Source: Streptomyces carminius | GTDB taxonomy: Bacteria > Actinomycetota > Actinomycetes > Streptomycetales > Streptomycetaceae | Reading direction: 5' to 3' | Length of the DNA stretch: 64,000 bases | Assembly: GCF_002794255.1 (NCBI RefSeq) | Contig: NZ_PGGW01000010.1 | Coordinates: 27,917-91,916 of the forward strand | Shown: positions 1 to 8,357 of the stretch, piece by piece | Layout: each line of letters starts with the position of its first letter | Numbering within the stretch: the stretch's first letter is position 1 | The notes under the pieces: generated by a model | Seen by the model: the letters and a program-made list of their open reading frames with translations, nothing else | The model's database searches: none | What the model was told of the DNA's origin: nothing | Translations under genes and position numbers: made by a program

Positions 1-304
1 CCTGCGCGTGTACGGTTGTTCTGTCGCTGCCCTTCGGCGCCCGGGCCCGTGTGCTTGACCTGGACACGCGAATTCACCCGCAAGTCTGCCCCAGCGCACC
101 GACACGTCAAGCCGCTTGCCCGTTCCGTGACCGGATGCGCGCATACGTGTCGCCGGTGCCGGGCCGGGGCGTCCGACATCGTAACTTGCCAGTTCGCGGC
201 CCGAACCGGTTGGATGGCCCGTTACCGGCACACCGCTCTCCGCACCGTCACCCGCACCGCTCTCCTCGCTCCGCCGAGGGGTTCGGTACCCGGACCCTGT
301 TAGC
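1..304. other. Intergenic stretch, no gene recognised
   Basis: I see no convincing reading frame here. The open frames on both strands are Arg/Pro-rich out-of-frame translations typical of high-GC DNA. The stretch is the upstream region of the kinase gene and may also hold the promoter of a gene lying left of the window. No clear -35/-10 pair stands out. Confidence 0.5.
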
Positions 305-367
305 GTGCACAAGGAGCAGAGCGTACGGATCCGCGTTCAGGCGGACCTGATCTACGGCGAGGACTGA
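305..367 (+). CDS. Possible 20-codon upstream ORF coupled to the kinase gene
   Basis: A GTG at 305 opens a 20-codon frame whose TGA stop (365-367) shares its A with the kinase ATG at 367, a TGATG overlap typical of translational coupling. The peptide is charged (starts VHKEQSVRIR) and matches nothing I know. A GAGG at about 358-361 inside it serves the kinase start. It could be a leader peptide or simply a fortuitous frame. What is seen is the overlap and the ribosome binding site; function is inference. Confidence 0.35.
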   Translation: MHKEQSVRIRVQADLIYGED

Positions 368-2142
368 TGGCACAGACACAAGCCGCCGGAGGGCCTTCGG
401 AGCCCGATGAGACAGCTGGTGGGGTGTCCAACACATCTGGTTCGTCGAAATCTCCTGGTTCGTCCGGCTTCTCGGGATCGTCGGACTCCCCGGAGTACTG
501 GCCCAGCGGCGGTGTGGTGGGCGACGGACGCTACCGGCTCACCCACCGGCTCGGCCGCGGCGGCATGGCGGAGGTGTTCGCCGCCGAGGACGTGCGCCTC
601 GGCCGGATAGTCGCCGTCAAGCTGCTCCGCTCCGACCTCGCCGAGGACCCGGTGTCCAAGGCGCGCTTCACCCGCGAGGCGCAGTCCGTCGCCGGGCTCA
701 ACCACCATGCCGTGGTGGCCGTCTACGACTCCGGCGAGGACACGGTCGGCGGCAGCACCGTGCCGTACATCGTCATGGAGCTGGTCGAGGGCCGCACCAT
801 CCGCGACATCCTCCTGAACGCCGAGGCGCCGCCGCCCGACCAGGGACTGGTCATCGTCTCCGGGGTGCTGGAGGCGCTCGCCTACAGCCACCAGCACGGC
901 ATCGTGCACCGCGACATCAAGCCCGCCAACGTCATCATCACGGACGCCGGCGCCGTGAAGGTGATGGACTTCGGCATCGCCCGCGCCCTGCACGGCGCGT
1001 CCACCACCATGACCCAGACCGGCATGGTCATGGGCACCCCGCAGTACCTCTCCCCCGAGCAGGCGCTCGGCAAGGCGGTGGACGCCCGCTCCGACCTGTA
1101 CGCGGTGGGCTGCCTCCTGTACGAACTGCTCGCGCTGCGCCCGCCGTTCACCGGCGAGACCCCGCTGTCGGTGGTCTACCAGCACGTCCAGGACGACCCG
1201 GTGCCGCCGTCGCAGGTCACCGACGCGGTGCCGCCGGAGCTCGACGGCCTGGTGATGCGCGCGCTCGCCAAGGACCCGGACGACCGTTTCCAGACCGCCG
1301 AGGAGATGCGCGGCCTGGTGCAGTACGCGCTGCGCATGCTCCAGGAGCAGGGCGGCCACACCGGCGGGCTGTGGAACACCGGCGCGGTACTCGCCGCCGG
1401 CGCCACGCCCGCCATGGGCGCCCCCGCCGCGTACGCGGCACAGGGCGACGCCGGCTACGGCGGCGGAGCCGGTGGCGACGCCACCCGGATCGGCCCGCCG
1501 CTGGTGATGGGCAACCCCGGCGGCGGCTCGTACGACACCCCTCCCTACGGCTCGGGCGGCGGACACGGTGACGGAGGCCGGGGCGGCAGCGGGCTGAAGT
1601 ACGGACTGATCGCCTTCTTCTCCGTCCTCGCCATCGCCACCGGCATCTTCCTCGCCGCCCAGGGCGGCGAGGACGGGGGAGGCAGTCCGCAGAAACCGAG
1701 CGAGAGCCCCACCGCGCCGACCCAGCGGGAGAGCTCCGGGGAGCCCACGCCCGAGGAGAGGACGGAGGAGCCCACCCGGGAGGAGCAGACCAACCCCGGC
1801 GGCTCCAGCGGCGGTCAGTACGAGAACAGCGGCGGCGGCAACTGGACCCCCGAACGGCCGCCCACCTCCGAGCCCCCGCAGACGGACGCCCCCACCAACG
1901 GCGCCGACGAGGGCGGCACCGAGGGCGACGGCGGCCAGGACGACGGCACCGAGAACGGCGGCACCGACGAGGGCACGGAACAGGGCACCACGGAGGGCGC
2001 GGAGCAGGGCGGCACCGAGGGCACCACGGAGAGCGGCGGTCAGGACGGTGGCGGCAACGCCAACGGCGACCAGCAGGGCGCCGCGAACCAGGGCGCCCAG
2101 GCGGGCACGGGCGAGGAGGCCGGCGGCGCCGGCGGTGCCTGA
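367..2142 (+). CDS. Membrane-anchored Hanks-type serine/threonine protein kinase
   Basis: This 591-residue protein phosphorylates Ser/Thr on target proteins at the membrane. The kinase domain spans about residues 55-320: Gly-rich loop LGRGGMAEV (62-70), ATP-anchoring Lys85, catalytic HRDIKPAN (181-188), DFG (201-203) and the GTPQYLSPEQ activation-segment end. A single membrane segment lies near 411-431. The extracellular tail is a low-complexity Gly/Thr/Glu/Gln-rich sequence, not the PASTA repeats of PknB, so the sensed signal is unknown. The N-terminal 50 residues are Ser/Gly-rich and may be autophosphorylated. It stands alone, followed 70 bases later by a phosphotransferase gene in the same direction. 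The start is fixed by a GAGG just upstream and an overlap with a short upstream frame. Family assignment is certain; substrates are not. Confidence 0.95.
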   Translation: MAQTQAAGGPSEPDETAGGVSNTSGSSKSPGSSGFSGSSDSPEYWPSGGVVGDGRYRLTHRLGRGGMAEVFAAEDVRLGRIVAVKLLRSDLAEDPVSKARFTREAQSVAGLNHHAVVAVYDSGEDTVGGSTVPYIVMELVEGRTIRDILLNAEAPPPDQGLVIVSGVLEALAYSHQHGIVHRDIKPANVIITDAGAVKVMDFGIARALHGASTTMTQTGMVMGTPQYLSPEQALGKAVDARSDLYAVGCLLYELLALRPPFTGETPLSVVYQHVQDDPVPPSQVTDAVPPELDGLVMRALAKDPDDRFQTAEEMRGLVQYALRMLQEQGGHTGGLWNTGAVLAAGATPAMGAPAAYAAQGDAGYGGGAGGDATRIGPPLVMGNPGGGSYDTPPYGSGGGHGDGGRGGSGLKYGLIAFFSVLAIATGIFLAAQGGEDGGGSPQKPSESPTAPTQRESSGEPTPEERTEEPTREEQTNPGGSSGGQYENSGGGNWTPERPPTSEPPQTDAPTNGADEGGTEGDGGQDDGTENGGTDEGTEQGTTEGAEQGGTEGTTESGGQDGGGNANGDQQGAANQGAQAGTGEEAGGAGGA

Positions 2143-2212
2143 TCCCCGGCCCTTTACCACGTCCCGCGATCCGTCGCACACCGTGACGACGGGTATCTTT
2201 GTGTGACCTACG

Positions 2213-3304
2213 ATGCGCGGCGTGCAGTCGTCTCCTCACCTCCCCGGCACCACCCTCACCACGCTGGTGCGCCGCTTCGGCGCCGGGGAGCCGCTCTCCT
2301 GCGAACCGGTGGCCCAGGGGCTGCTGAACAGGGGCTACCGGCTGTCCACCACCCGTGGCCGGTTCTTCCTCAAGCACCACCTCGACGGCGATTCCGGGGC
2401 CCCCGCTCGCATCGAGCACCAGCACCGGGTCACCGAGCGCCTCGGCGACGTCGGTCTGCCGGTCGTCCCGCCGTTCCGGGACACCGCCGGGCGGACCGTC
2501 GCCGTCGTGGCGGGCGGCTGCTACGCCCTGCACCCCTGGGTGGACGGCCGGCACCGGGACGGCGGTGAGCTGTCCCGCGCCCAGTCCCGCCGGCTCGGGG
2601 CGCTGCTGGGGCTGGTGCACGTACGGCTGGGCCAGGTCATAACCGCCGCGCCCGGGGCCGGACGCGCCGGTGAGCCCGCCGCCGGGCCCGCCGCCGAATC
2701 CGCCGCCGAGCCCGGTGCCGAGCCCAGTGCCGATCCCGAGGACACCTTCGCGCTCATCGGCGAACTGCTCGCCAGGATCCGCGCCCGTCCGCGGCGCGAC
2801 TGCTTCGACGAACTGGCCGAGCACCGGCTGCGCGAGCGCCGCGCCCTGCTGCGCCGCCACGCCCACCGCCGCCCGCCCGCCGGGACCGAACCGGTGGCGG
2901 GCTGGGTGCACGGCGACTTCCACCCGTTCAACCTGCTCTACCGGAACCGGGAGCCCGCGGAGCCGGTCGCGATCGTGGACTGGGACCGGCTCGCCGTCCG
3001 GCCCCGTGCCGAGGAGGCCGTACGGGCCGCCGCCATCTTCTTCCTGCGGCCGGACGGCGCCCTGGACCTGGCCAAGATCCGCGCCTACGCCGCCGCCTAC
3101 CGGGCCGCCACCGGGGCGGGCGCGGACGAGATGGCCGCGGCCGTGCACCGGGTGTGGTGGGAGCGGCTCAACGACTTCTGGATGCTGCGCTGGCGCTACC
3201 GGCTCCGGGACCGCCGCACCGATCCGCAGTTCCCGGCGGCGGCCGCGCTGGTGGTGTGGTGGACCGACCGGTACCCGGCGGTCCGTGACGCCTTCTGCCG
3301 CTGA
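2213..3304 (+). CDS. Aminoglycoside phosphotransferase (APH)-fold family protein
   Basis: A 363-residue APH/choline-kinase-fold enzyme that should transfer the gamma phosphate of ATP to a small hydroxylated substrate in the cytoplasm. The Brenner-type catalytic motif VHGDFHPFNLLY lies near residue 230 and the metal-binding IVDWDRLAV near 257. An Ala/Pro/Glu-rich insert at about 150-180 is a low-complexity linker, probably not part of the fold. Family members include antibiotic kinases, homoserine kinase-like and maltokinase-like enzymes; nothing here settles the substrate, and the chromosomal backbone setting argues for housekeeping metabolism rather than resistance. A TATCTT at 2194-2199 could be its -10 box, which would give a very short leader. 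A hairpin follows the stop. Confidence 0.85.
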   Translation: MRGVQSSPHLPGTTLTTLVRRFGAGEPLSCEPVAQGLLNRGYRLSTTRGRFFLKHHLDGDSGAPARIEHQHRVTERLGDVGLPVVPPFRDTAGRTVAVVAGGCYALHPWVDGRHRDGGELSRAQSRRLGALLGLVHVRLGQVITAAPGAGRAGEPAAGPAAESAAEPGAEPSADPEDTFALIGELLARIRARPRRDCFDELAEHRLRERRALLRRHAHRRPPAGTEPVAGWVHGDFHPFNLLYRNREPAEPVAIVDWDRLAVRPRAEEAVRAAAIFFLRPDGALDLAKIRAYAAAYRAATGAGADEMAAAVHRVWWERLNDFWMLRWRYRLRDRRTDPQFPAAAALVVWWTDRYPAVRDAFCR

Positions 3305-3318
3305 GACACCGGATGGGC

Positions 3319-3342
3319 CCGGGCCGGCTCAGTCCGGCCCGG
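3319..3342 (+). terminator. GC hairpin after the APH-fold gene
   Basis: A 9-bp perfect stem (CCGGGCCGG with CCGGCCCGG) around a 6-base loop, 15 bases after the stop at 3304. There is no U tract, which is usual for Streptomyces terminators. Confidence 0.6.
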
Positions 3343-3530
3343 CCCGGATCGCCCGCCGGTGCGCCCTTGGCCGGGTTGGCGGGCCTTCATCCTTTTCGTG
3401 TACCGATCGGCTCACCGTTCGGCCTCACTCGGCCGTGGCTCTTCCCGTGATCTGCGTACCGGGATACCGTGCGCTTGTCCCAGCGGCTCGCGAGGCTGTG
3501 ACCAGTGGTGTTCCGAAAATCCGGCAGTTA

Positions 3531-3544
3531 CTTGGATTTCCAAG
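3531..3544. promoter_or_regulatory. Perfect 14-bp palindrome in the bkd leader
   Basis: CTTGGATTTCCAAG is a perfect inverted repeat in an AT-rich patch, 217 bases before the E1 alpha start. The whole gap 3305-3760 (456 bases) has no other gene; the long open frame running into bkdA from 3359 is a high-GC artefact because the ribosome binding site sits at 3749. A palindrome there fits an operator. Lrp/AsnC-type regulators of bkd operons are known in other bacteria, but no regulator gene lies beside it. Confidence 0.45.
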
Positions 3545-3760
3545 AAAAATTGCAGGTCAGCGCACCTTCGCGGATATGCGGGGGTACTGGGTAACGTGCT
3601 TGCAGCGGGCCGTCGAACGGGACACCTGTCACCACTCGGTTCCGTCCGCGCCGCACCCAACCCCGTGGGGCCGTACGGGCCGGGTGAGCCTCTCCCCACC
3701 GGACGTGGGGAGTCCCCAGGCTCCCGGCGACCCCGGGGGCCGGACAACGGAGGAGCACAC

Positions 3761-4933
3761 GTGACCGTGGAGAGCACTGCCGCGCGCAGCAAGCCGCGTC
3801 GCAGCAGCGGAAAGCGCACGACGGCGGGCGGCACCAGGAAACGCGCGCAGTCGGCGAACGCGCGCCCCGAGCTCGTACAGCTGCTGACCCCGGAGGGCGA
3901 GCGGATCGAGCACCCGGACTACTCCCTGGATCCGACCCCCGACGAGCTGCGCGGCCTGTACCGCGACATGGTCCTCACCCGCCGCTTCGACGCCGAGGCC
4001 ACCGCCCTGCAACGGCAGGGCGAGCTGGGCCTGTGGGCCTCGCTGCTGGGCCAGGAGGCCGCCCAGATCGGCTCCGGCCGGGCCCTGCGGGACGACGACT
4101 ACGTCTTCCCCACCTACCGCGAGCACGGCGTCGCCTGGTGCCGCGGGGTGGATCCGACCAACCTGCTGGGGATGTTCCGCGGCGTCAACCACGGCGGCTG
4201 GGATCCGAACAGCAACAACTTCCACCTCTACACCATCGTGATCGGCTCCCAGGTGCTGCACGCCACGGGCTACGCGATGGGGGTGGCCAAGGACGGCGCG
4301 GACAGCGCGGTGATCGCCTACTTCGGCGACGGCGCGTCCAGCCAGGGCGACGTGGCCGAGGCCTTCACCTTCTCGGCCGTCTACAACGCGCCCGTGGTGT
4401 TCTTCTGCCAGAACAACCAGTGGGCGATCTCCGAGCCGGCCGAGCGCCAGTCGCGGGTGCCGATCTACCAGCGGGCCGCCGGGTTCGGCTTCCCCGGGGT
4501 GCGGGTGGACGGCAACGACGTGCTGGCGGTGCTGGCCGTCACCCGGGCCGCGCTGGAGCGCGCCCGGGCCGGCGAGGGCCCCACCCTGGTCGAGGCGTTC
4601 ACCTACCGCATGGGCGCCCACACCACCTCCGACGACCCCACCCGCTACCGCAAGGACGCCGAGCGCGAGGCGTGGGAGGCCAAGGACCCGCTGCTGCGGC
4701 TGCGCACCCACCTGGAGAAGGAGGGCCTGGCCGACGCCGGCTGGCTGGCCGGGCTCGACGAGGAGAGCGACGCGCTGGCCGTCCGGGTGCGCGAGGCGAT
4801 CCGGTCCATGCCGGACCCGGACACCATGGCCGTGTTCGACCACGTCTACGCGGACGGGCACGCGCTGGTGGACGAGGAGCGCGCCCGGTTCGCCGAGTAC
4901 CAGGCGTCCTTCGCCGACGAGGAGGGCCGCTGA
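3761..4933 (+). CDS. bkdA: Branched-chain 2-oxoacid dehydrogenase E1 component, alpha subunit
   Basis: The thiamine-diphosphate-dependent alpha subunit of E1, 390 residues, which decarboxylates 2-oxo acids from Val, Leu and Ile and passes the acyl group to E2. The ThDP motif runs from GDGASSQGD to QNNQWAIS, and the phosphorylation-loop-like segment YRMGAHTTSDDPTRYR typical of BCKDH and PDH E1 alpha is present. A Lys/Arg/Ser-rich extension of about 35 residues precedes the fold. GTG 3761 is chosen because GGAGG lies 8 bases upstream and the fold begins shortly after; the open frame extends to 3359 without a site. One base separates its stop from the E1 beta ATG. Products are branched acyl-CoA starters for fatty acids and polyketides. 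A pyruvate-type E1 is less likely but not excluded. Confidence 0.9.
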   Translation: MTVESTAARSKPRRSSGKRTTAGGTRKRAQSANARPELVQLLTPEGERIEHPDYSLDPTPDELRGLYRDMVLTRRFDAEATALQRQGELGLWASLLGQEAAQIGSGRALRDDDYVFPTYREHGVAWCRGVDPTNLLGMFRGVNHGGWDPNSNNFHLYTIVIGSQVLHATGYAMGVAKDGADSAVIAYFGDGASSQGDVAEAFTFSAVYNAPVVFFCQNNQWAISEPAERQSRVPIYQRAAGFGFPGVRVDGNDVLAVLAVTRAALERARAGEGPTLVEAFTYRMGAHTTSDDPTRYRKDAEREAWEAKDPLLRLRTHLEKEGLADAGWLAGLDEESDALAVRVREAIRSMPDPDTMAVFDHVYADGHALVDEERARFAEYQASFADEEGR

Positions 4934-4934
4934 G

Positions 4935-5942
4935 ATGACCGCGACCACCACCCCCGCGACCACCACCGCGAGGACCGTGCCCATGGCCAAGGCGCTCAAC
5001 GAGTCGCTGCGCACGGCCCTGGAGAACGACCCCAAGGTCCTGATCATGGGCGAGGACGTCGGCAAGCTCGGCGGCGTCTTCCGCATCACCGACGGACTGC
5101 AGAAGGACTTCGGCGAGGACCGGGTCATCGACACCCCGCTGGCCGAGTCCGGCATCGTCGGCACCGCGATCGGCCTGGCCCTGCGCGGCTACCGCCCGGT
5201 CGTGGAGATCCAGTTCGACGGCTTCGTCTTCCCCGCCTACGACCAGATCGTCACCCAGCTCGCCAAGATGCACGCCCGCGCACTGGGCAAGATCAGGCTG
5301 CCGGTCGTCATCCGCATCCCCTACGGCGGCGGCATCGGCGCGGTGGAGCACCACAGCGAGTCCCCCGAGGCGCTGTTCGCGCACGTCGCCGGACTCAAGT
5401 GCGTCTCGCCGTCCAACGCCTCGGACGCGTACTGGATGCTCCAGCAGGCCATCTCCTGCGACGACCCGGTGATCTTCTTCGAGCCCAAGCGGCGCTACTG
5501 GGACAAGGGCGAGATCGATCCCGGAGCCATCCCCGGCCCGCTGCACAAGGCGGTCACCGTCCGCTCCGGCGAGGACCTGACGCTGGTGGCGTACGGGCCG
5601 ATGGTCAAGACCTGTCTGCAGGTCGCGGCCGCCGCCGCGGAGGAGGGCCGCTCGCTGGAGGTGATCGACCTGCGGTCGGTCTCCCCGATCGACTTCGACA
5701 CCGTGCAGGCCTCGGTGGAGCGCACCGGCCGGCTGGTCGTGGTGCACGAGGCGCCGGTGTTCTTCGGCTCGGGCGCCGAGCTGGCCGCCCGGATCACCGA
5801 GCGGTGCTTCTACCACCTGGAGGCGCCGGTGCTGCGGGTCGGCGGCTTCCACGCGCCGTATCCGCCGGCCCGGCTGGAGGACGAGTACCTGCCCGGTCTG
5901 GACCGGGTGCTCGAAGCCGTCGACCGCGCGCTGGCGTACTGA
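4935..5942 (+). CDS. bkdB: Branched-chain 2-oxoacid dehydrogenase E1 component, beta subunit
   Basis: The 335-residue beta subunit that completes the alpha2-beta2 E1 heterotetramer. Near the N-terminus it shows the family signature MGEDVGKLGGVFRITDGL, followed by DTPLAESGIVGTAIGLA. The C-terminal transketolase domain contains EVIDLRSVSPID and VVHEAPVFFGSGAEL. The length equals that of other E1 beta chains. The ATG follows the E1 alpha stop by one base, so the two chains are probably translationally coupled in a 1:1 ratio. The E2 gene follows 20 bases later, giving the classical alpha-beta-E2 order. No E3 (dihydrolipoamide dehydrogenase) gene lies here, so E3 must be shared with another complex, as is usual in actinomycetes. 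Confidence 0.92.
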   Translation: MTATTTPATTTARTVPMAKALNESLRTALENDPKVLIMGEDVGKLGGVFRITDGLQKDFGEDRVIDTPLAESGIVGTAIGLALRGYRPVVEIQFDGFVFPAYDQIVTQLAKMHARALGKIRLPVVIRIPYGGGIGAVEHHSESPEALFAHVAGLKCVSPSNASDAYWMLQQAISCDDPVIFFEPKRRYWDKGEIDPGAIPGPLHKAVTVRSGEDLTLVAYGPMVKTCLQVAAAAAEEGRSLEVIDLRSVSPIDFDTVQASVERTGRLVVVHEAPVFFGSGAELAARITERCFYHLEAPVLRVGGFHAPYPPARLEDEYLPGLDRVLEAVDRALAY

Positions 5943-5962
5943 GAACAGGGCTGAGGAGAGTC

Positions 5963-7483
5963 GTGACGATGACCGATACAGCTGCTGCCGAGGCGACGCG
6001 CATCCGCGAGTTCCGGATGCCGGACGTGGGCGAGGGGCTCACCGAGGCCGAGATCCTCACCTGGCACGTGCGGCCCGGGGACGAGGTGACCGACGGGCAG
6101 GTGGTGTGCGAGGTCGAGACGGCCAAGGCCGCCGTCGAGCTGCCGATCCCGTTCACCGGGGTGGTGCACGAGCTGCGCTTCGCCGAGGGCACCACCGTGG
6201 ATGTGGGCACCCCCATCATCACGGTGGACACCGACCCGGCCGCCGGACCCGCCGACGACGCACCGGCCACCGCCGCCGCCCCGGGCGGGGACGAGGGCGA
6301 GCCGGAGGACGGGGCCGGGGAGGGCGGCGGCAAGCGCCAGCCGGTGCTGGTGGGATACGGGGTCGCCACCGGCCCGACGAAGCGCCGCCCGCGCCGGCAG
6401 CCCGCCGCGGCGGACTCCGCCGCCGACCGGGCACCGGCCGCCGCGCAGTCCGCCGTACAGGCGGAGCTGAACGGCACCGCCACCCCGCCCGCCGCCGCCC
6501 CCGCGGTGCCGGCCGCCGACGAACCGTCGGGGAAACGGCCGCTGGCCAAGCCGCCGGTGCGCAAGCTCGCCAAGGACCTGGGCATCGACCTGGCCGCGGT
6601 GGTGCCCACCGGCGAGGGCGGGATCATCACCCGCGAGGACGTGCACGCCGCCGCGGCCGAGCGCACCAGGGCCGTCCCGGCGACCGAGCCCGAGCCCGCG
6701 GCCGGACCCGCGGCCGGGCCCGCGGCCGGGCCCGCGGCCGGACCGGTCCCTTCCCCGGCCGCCGAACCGGTGGGGGCGGGGCAGCGGGAGCGCCGGGTGC
6801 CGGTCAAGGGAGTGCGCCGGGCGACCGCGCAGGCGATGGTCTCCAGCGCCTTCACCGCCCCGCACGTCACCGAGTTCGTGACCGTCGACGTCACCCGGAC
6901 CATGAAGCTGGTGCAGGAGCTCAAGCAGGACCCGGACCTGGCCGGGCTGCGGGTCAACCCGCTGCTGCTGGTGGCCAGGGCGTTCCTGACGGCCATCCGC
7001 CGCCACCCGGAGGTCAACGCCTCCTGGGACGAGGAGCGGCAGGAGATCGTCTACAAGGACTACGTCAACCTGGGCATCGCCGCGGCCACCCCGCGCGGTC
7101 TGATCGTGCCGAACATCAAGGACGCGCACGCGAAGACCCTGCCCGAGCTGGCGAAGGCGCTGGGCGAGCTGGTGGCCACCGCCAAGGAGGGCCGGACCCC
7201 GCCGGGGGACATGGCCGGCGGCACGGTGACCATCACCAACGTCGGCGTCTTCGGCGTCGACACCGGCACGCCGATCCTGAATCCCGGTGAGTCGGCGATC
7301 CTGGCCTTCGGACAGGTCAGGCTCCAGCCCTGGGTCCACAAGGGCAAGGTCAAGCCGCGTCAGGTCACCACCCTGGCGCTCTCCTTCGACCACCGCCTGG
7401 TCGACGGCGAGCTGGGCTCCAGGGTGCTGGCCGACACCGCGGCCGTGCTGGAGCATCCCCGGCGTCTGATCACCTGGAACTGA
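5963..7483 (+). CDS. bkdC: Lipoyl dihydrolipoamide acyltransferase (E2) of the branched-chain 2-oxoacid dehydrogenase
   Basis: E2 core of the complex, about 506 residues. It has one lipoyl domain (residues 13-90, lipoylated Lys55 in VETAKAAVEL), a long Ala/Pro linker with a 12-base tandem repeat coding AAGP units near 6697-6743, an E1/E3-binding domain (VRKLAKDLGIDLAAV, then GEGGIITREDV) and a C-terminal catalytic domain ending with the active-site block SFDHRLVDGELG. Only one lipoyl domain is present. GTG 5963 or ATG 5969 are both possible; GAGGAG at 5953-5958 fits either. The gene ends the bkd operon and is followed by a very strong terminator. Confidence 0.92.
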   Translation: MTMTDTAAAEATRIREFRMPDVGEGLTEAEILTWHVRPGDEVTDGQVVCEVETAKAAVELPIPFTGVVHELRFAEGTTVDVGTPIITVDTDPAAGPADDAPATAAAPGGDEGEPEDGAGEGGGKRQPVLVGYGVATGPTKRRPRRQPAAADSAADRAPAAAQSAVQAELNGTATPPAAAPAVPAADEPSGKRPLAKPPVRKLAKDLGIDLAAVVPTGEGGIITREDVHAAAAERTRAVPATEPEPAAGPAAGPAAGPAAGPVPSPAAEPVGAGQRERRVPVKGVRRATAQAMVSSAFTAPHVTEFVTVDVTRTMKLVQELKQDPDLAGLRVNPLLLVARAFLTAIRRHPEVNASWDEERQEIVYKDYVNLGIAAATPRGLIVPNIKDAHAKTLPELAKALGELVATAKEGRTPPGDMAGGTVTITNVGVFGVDTGTPILNPGESAILAFGQVRLQPWVHKGKVKPRQVTTLALSFDHRLVDGELGSRVLADTAAVLEHPRRLITWN

Positions 7484-7491
7484 TCCGGCAC

Positions 7492-7532
7492 CGTACGGGC
7501 CCGGCGCACACCATGTGCGCCGGGCCCGTACG
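7492..7532 (+). terminator. Strong terminator of the bkd operon
   Basis: A perfect 18-bp stem (arms 7492-7509 and 7515-7532) with a 5-base loop starts 9 bases after the E2 stop. Confidence 0.85.
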
Positions 7533-7631
7533 TCACCCGTCCCGCCCGTCCCCTCCGTCCCACTCGTCCCGTCCGTCCCGCATCGCGGACGCGGGCTGGG
7601 AACGCATCCCTGTTGTATCTATGGTGTGGAC

Positions 7632-8357
7632 ATGCATTCCGTCCCGCCGACCACCGCCTCGACCGCTGCCCCGACCACCGCCTCGACCGGCACCTCGACC
7701 GGCATCTCGACCGGCACGGCCAAGCCGCCGCCCGCCGCCGAACGCGTCTACGCCCACGTCAAGCAGGGCGTCCTGGAGCGCCGCTACGAGGGCGGGGTCC
7801 TCCTCACCGAGGGCGAGCTGGCCGACGCGGTCGGGGTCTCCCGCACCCCCGTGCGCGAGGCGCTGCTGCGGCTGGAGGCGGAGGGCCTGCTCCGGCTCTA
7901 CCCGAAGAAGGGCGCGCTCGTCCTGCCGGTCTCCGCCCAGGAGATCGGCGATGTGGTCGAGACCCGGCTGCTGGTCGAGGAGCACGCCGTGCGCAAGGTC
8001 GTGCCCGTACCGCCCGGACTGCTGGAGCGGCTCACCGAACTGCTGGAGCAGCAGCGGCGCCAGGCCGCCACCGGCGATCTGGCGGCCGTGGCCGCCACCG
8101 ACCGCTGCTTCCACGCCACCATCGTGCGGGCCGCCGGGAACCAGATCCTGGAGCGCCTCTACGACCAGCTCCGCGACCGCCAGCTCCGGATGGGCGTCGC
8201 CGTGATGCACTCCCACCCCGACCGCGTCGACCGGAACATCACCGAGCACGCCGAGATCCACCGCACCCTGTGCTCCGGGGACGCCGAGGCCGCCGCCGAG
8301 GCGGTACGCCGCCATGTCGGCTCGGTACGGCACCTGCTGCGCGGTGAGGTCCGGTGA
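7632..8357 (+). CDS. GntR-family transcriptional regulator, FCD subfamily
   Basis: A 241-residue DNA-binding regulator. The N-terminal 30 residues are Thr/Ala/Ser-rich; a winged helix follows (LLTEGELADAVGVSRTPVREALLRLEAEG contains the recognition helix SRTPVREAL), then an all-helical FCD ligand domain with the characteristic His residues (CFHATIVRA, EHAEIHRTL). FCD domains bind small carboxylates through a metal ion. ATG 7632 lies just after an AT-rich patch (TTGTATCTATGG) and has no clear ribosome binding site, so the mRNA may be leaderless. Its stop overlaps the start of the MFS gene by four bases, so it most likely senses the transporter substrate and controls the pair. Confidence 0.88.
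   Translation: MHSVPPTTASTAAPTTASTGTSTGISTGTAKPPPAAERVYAHVKQGVLERRYEGGVLLTEGELADAVGVSRTPVREALLRLEAEGLLRLYPKKGALVLPVSAQEIGDVVETRLLVEEHAVRKVVPVPPGLLERLTELLEQQRRQAATGDLAAVAATDRCFHATIVRAAGNQILERLYDQLRDRQLRMGVAVMHSHPDRVDRNITEHAEIHRTLCSGDAEAAAEAVRRHVGSVRHLLRGEVR

Noticed and set aside
352..2181. Long minus-strand open frame opposite the kinase gene, and similar frames opposite other genes
   Set aside because: Ala/Gly/Val/Arg-rich translations without domains; typical antisense shadows in high-GC coding DNA.
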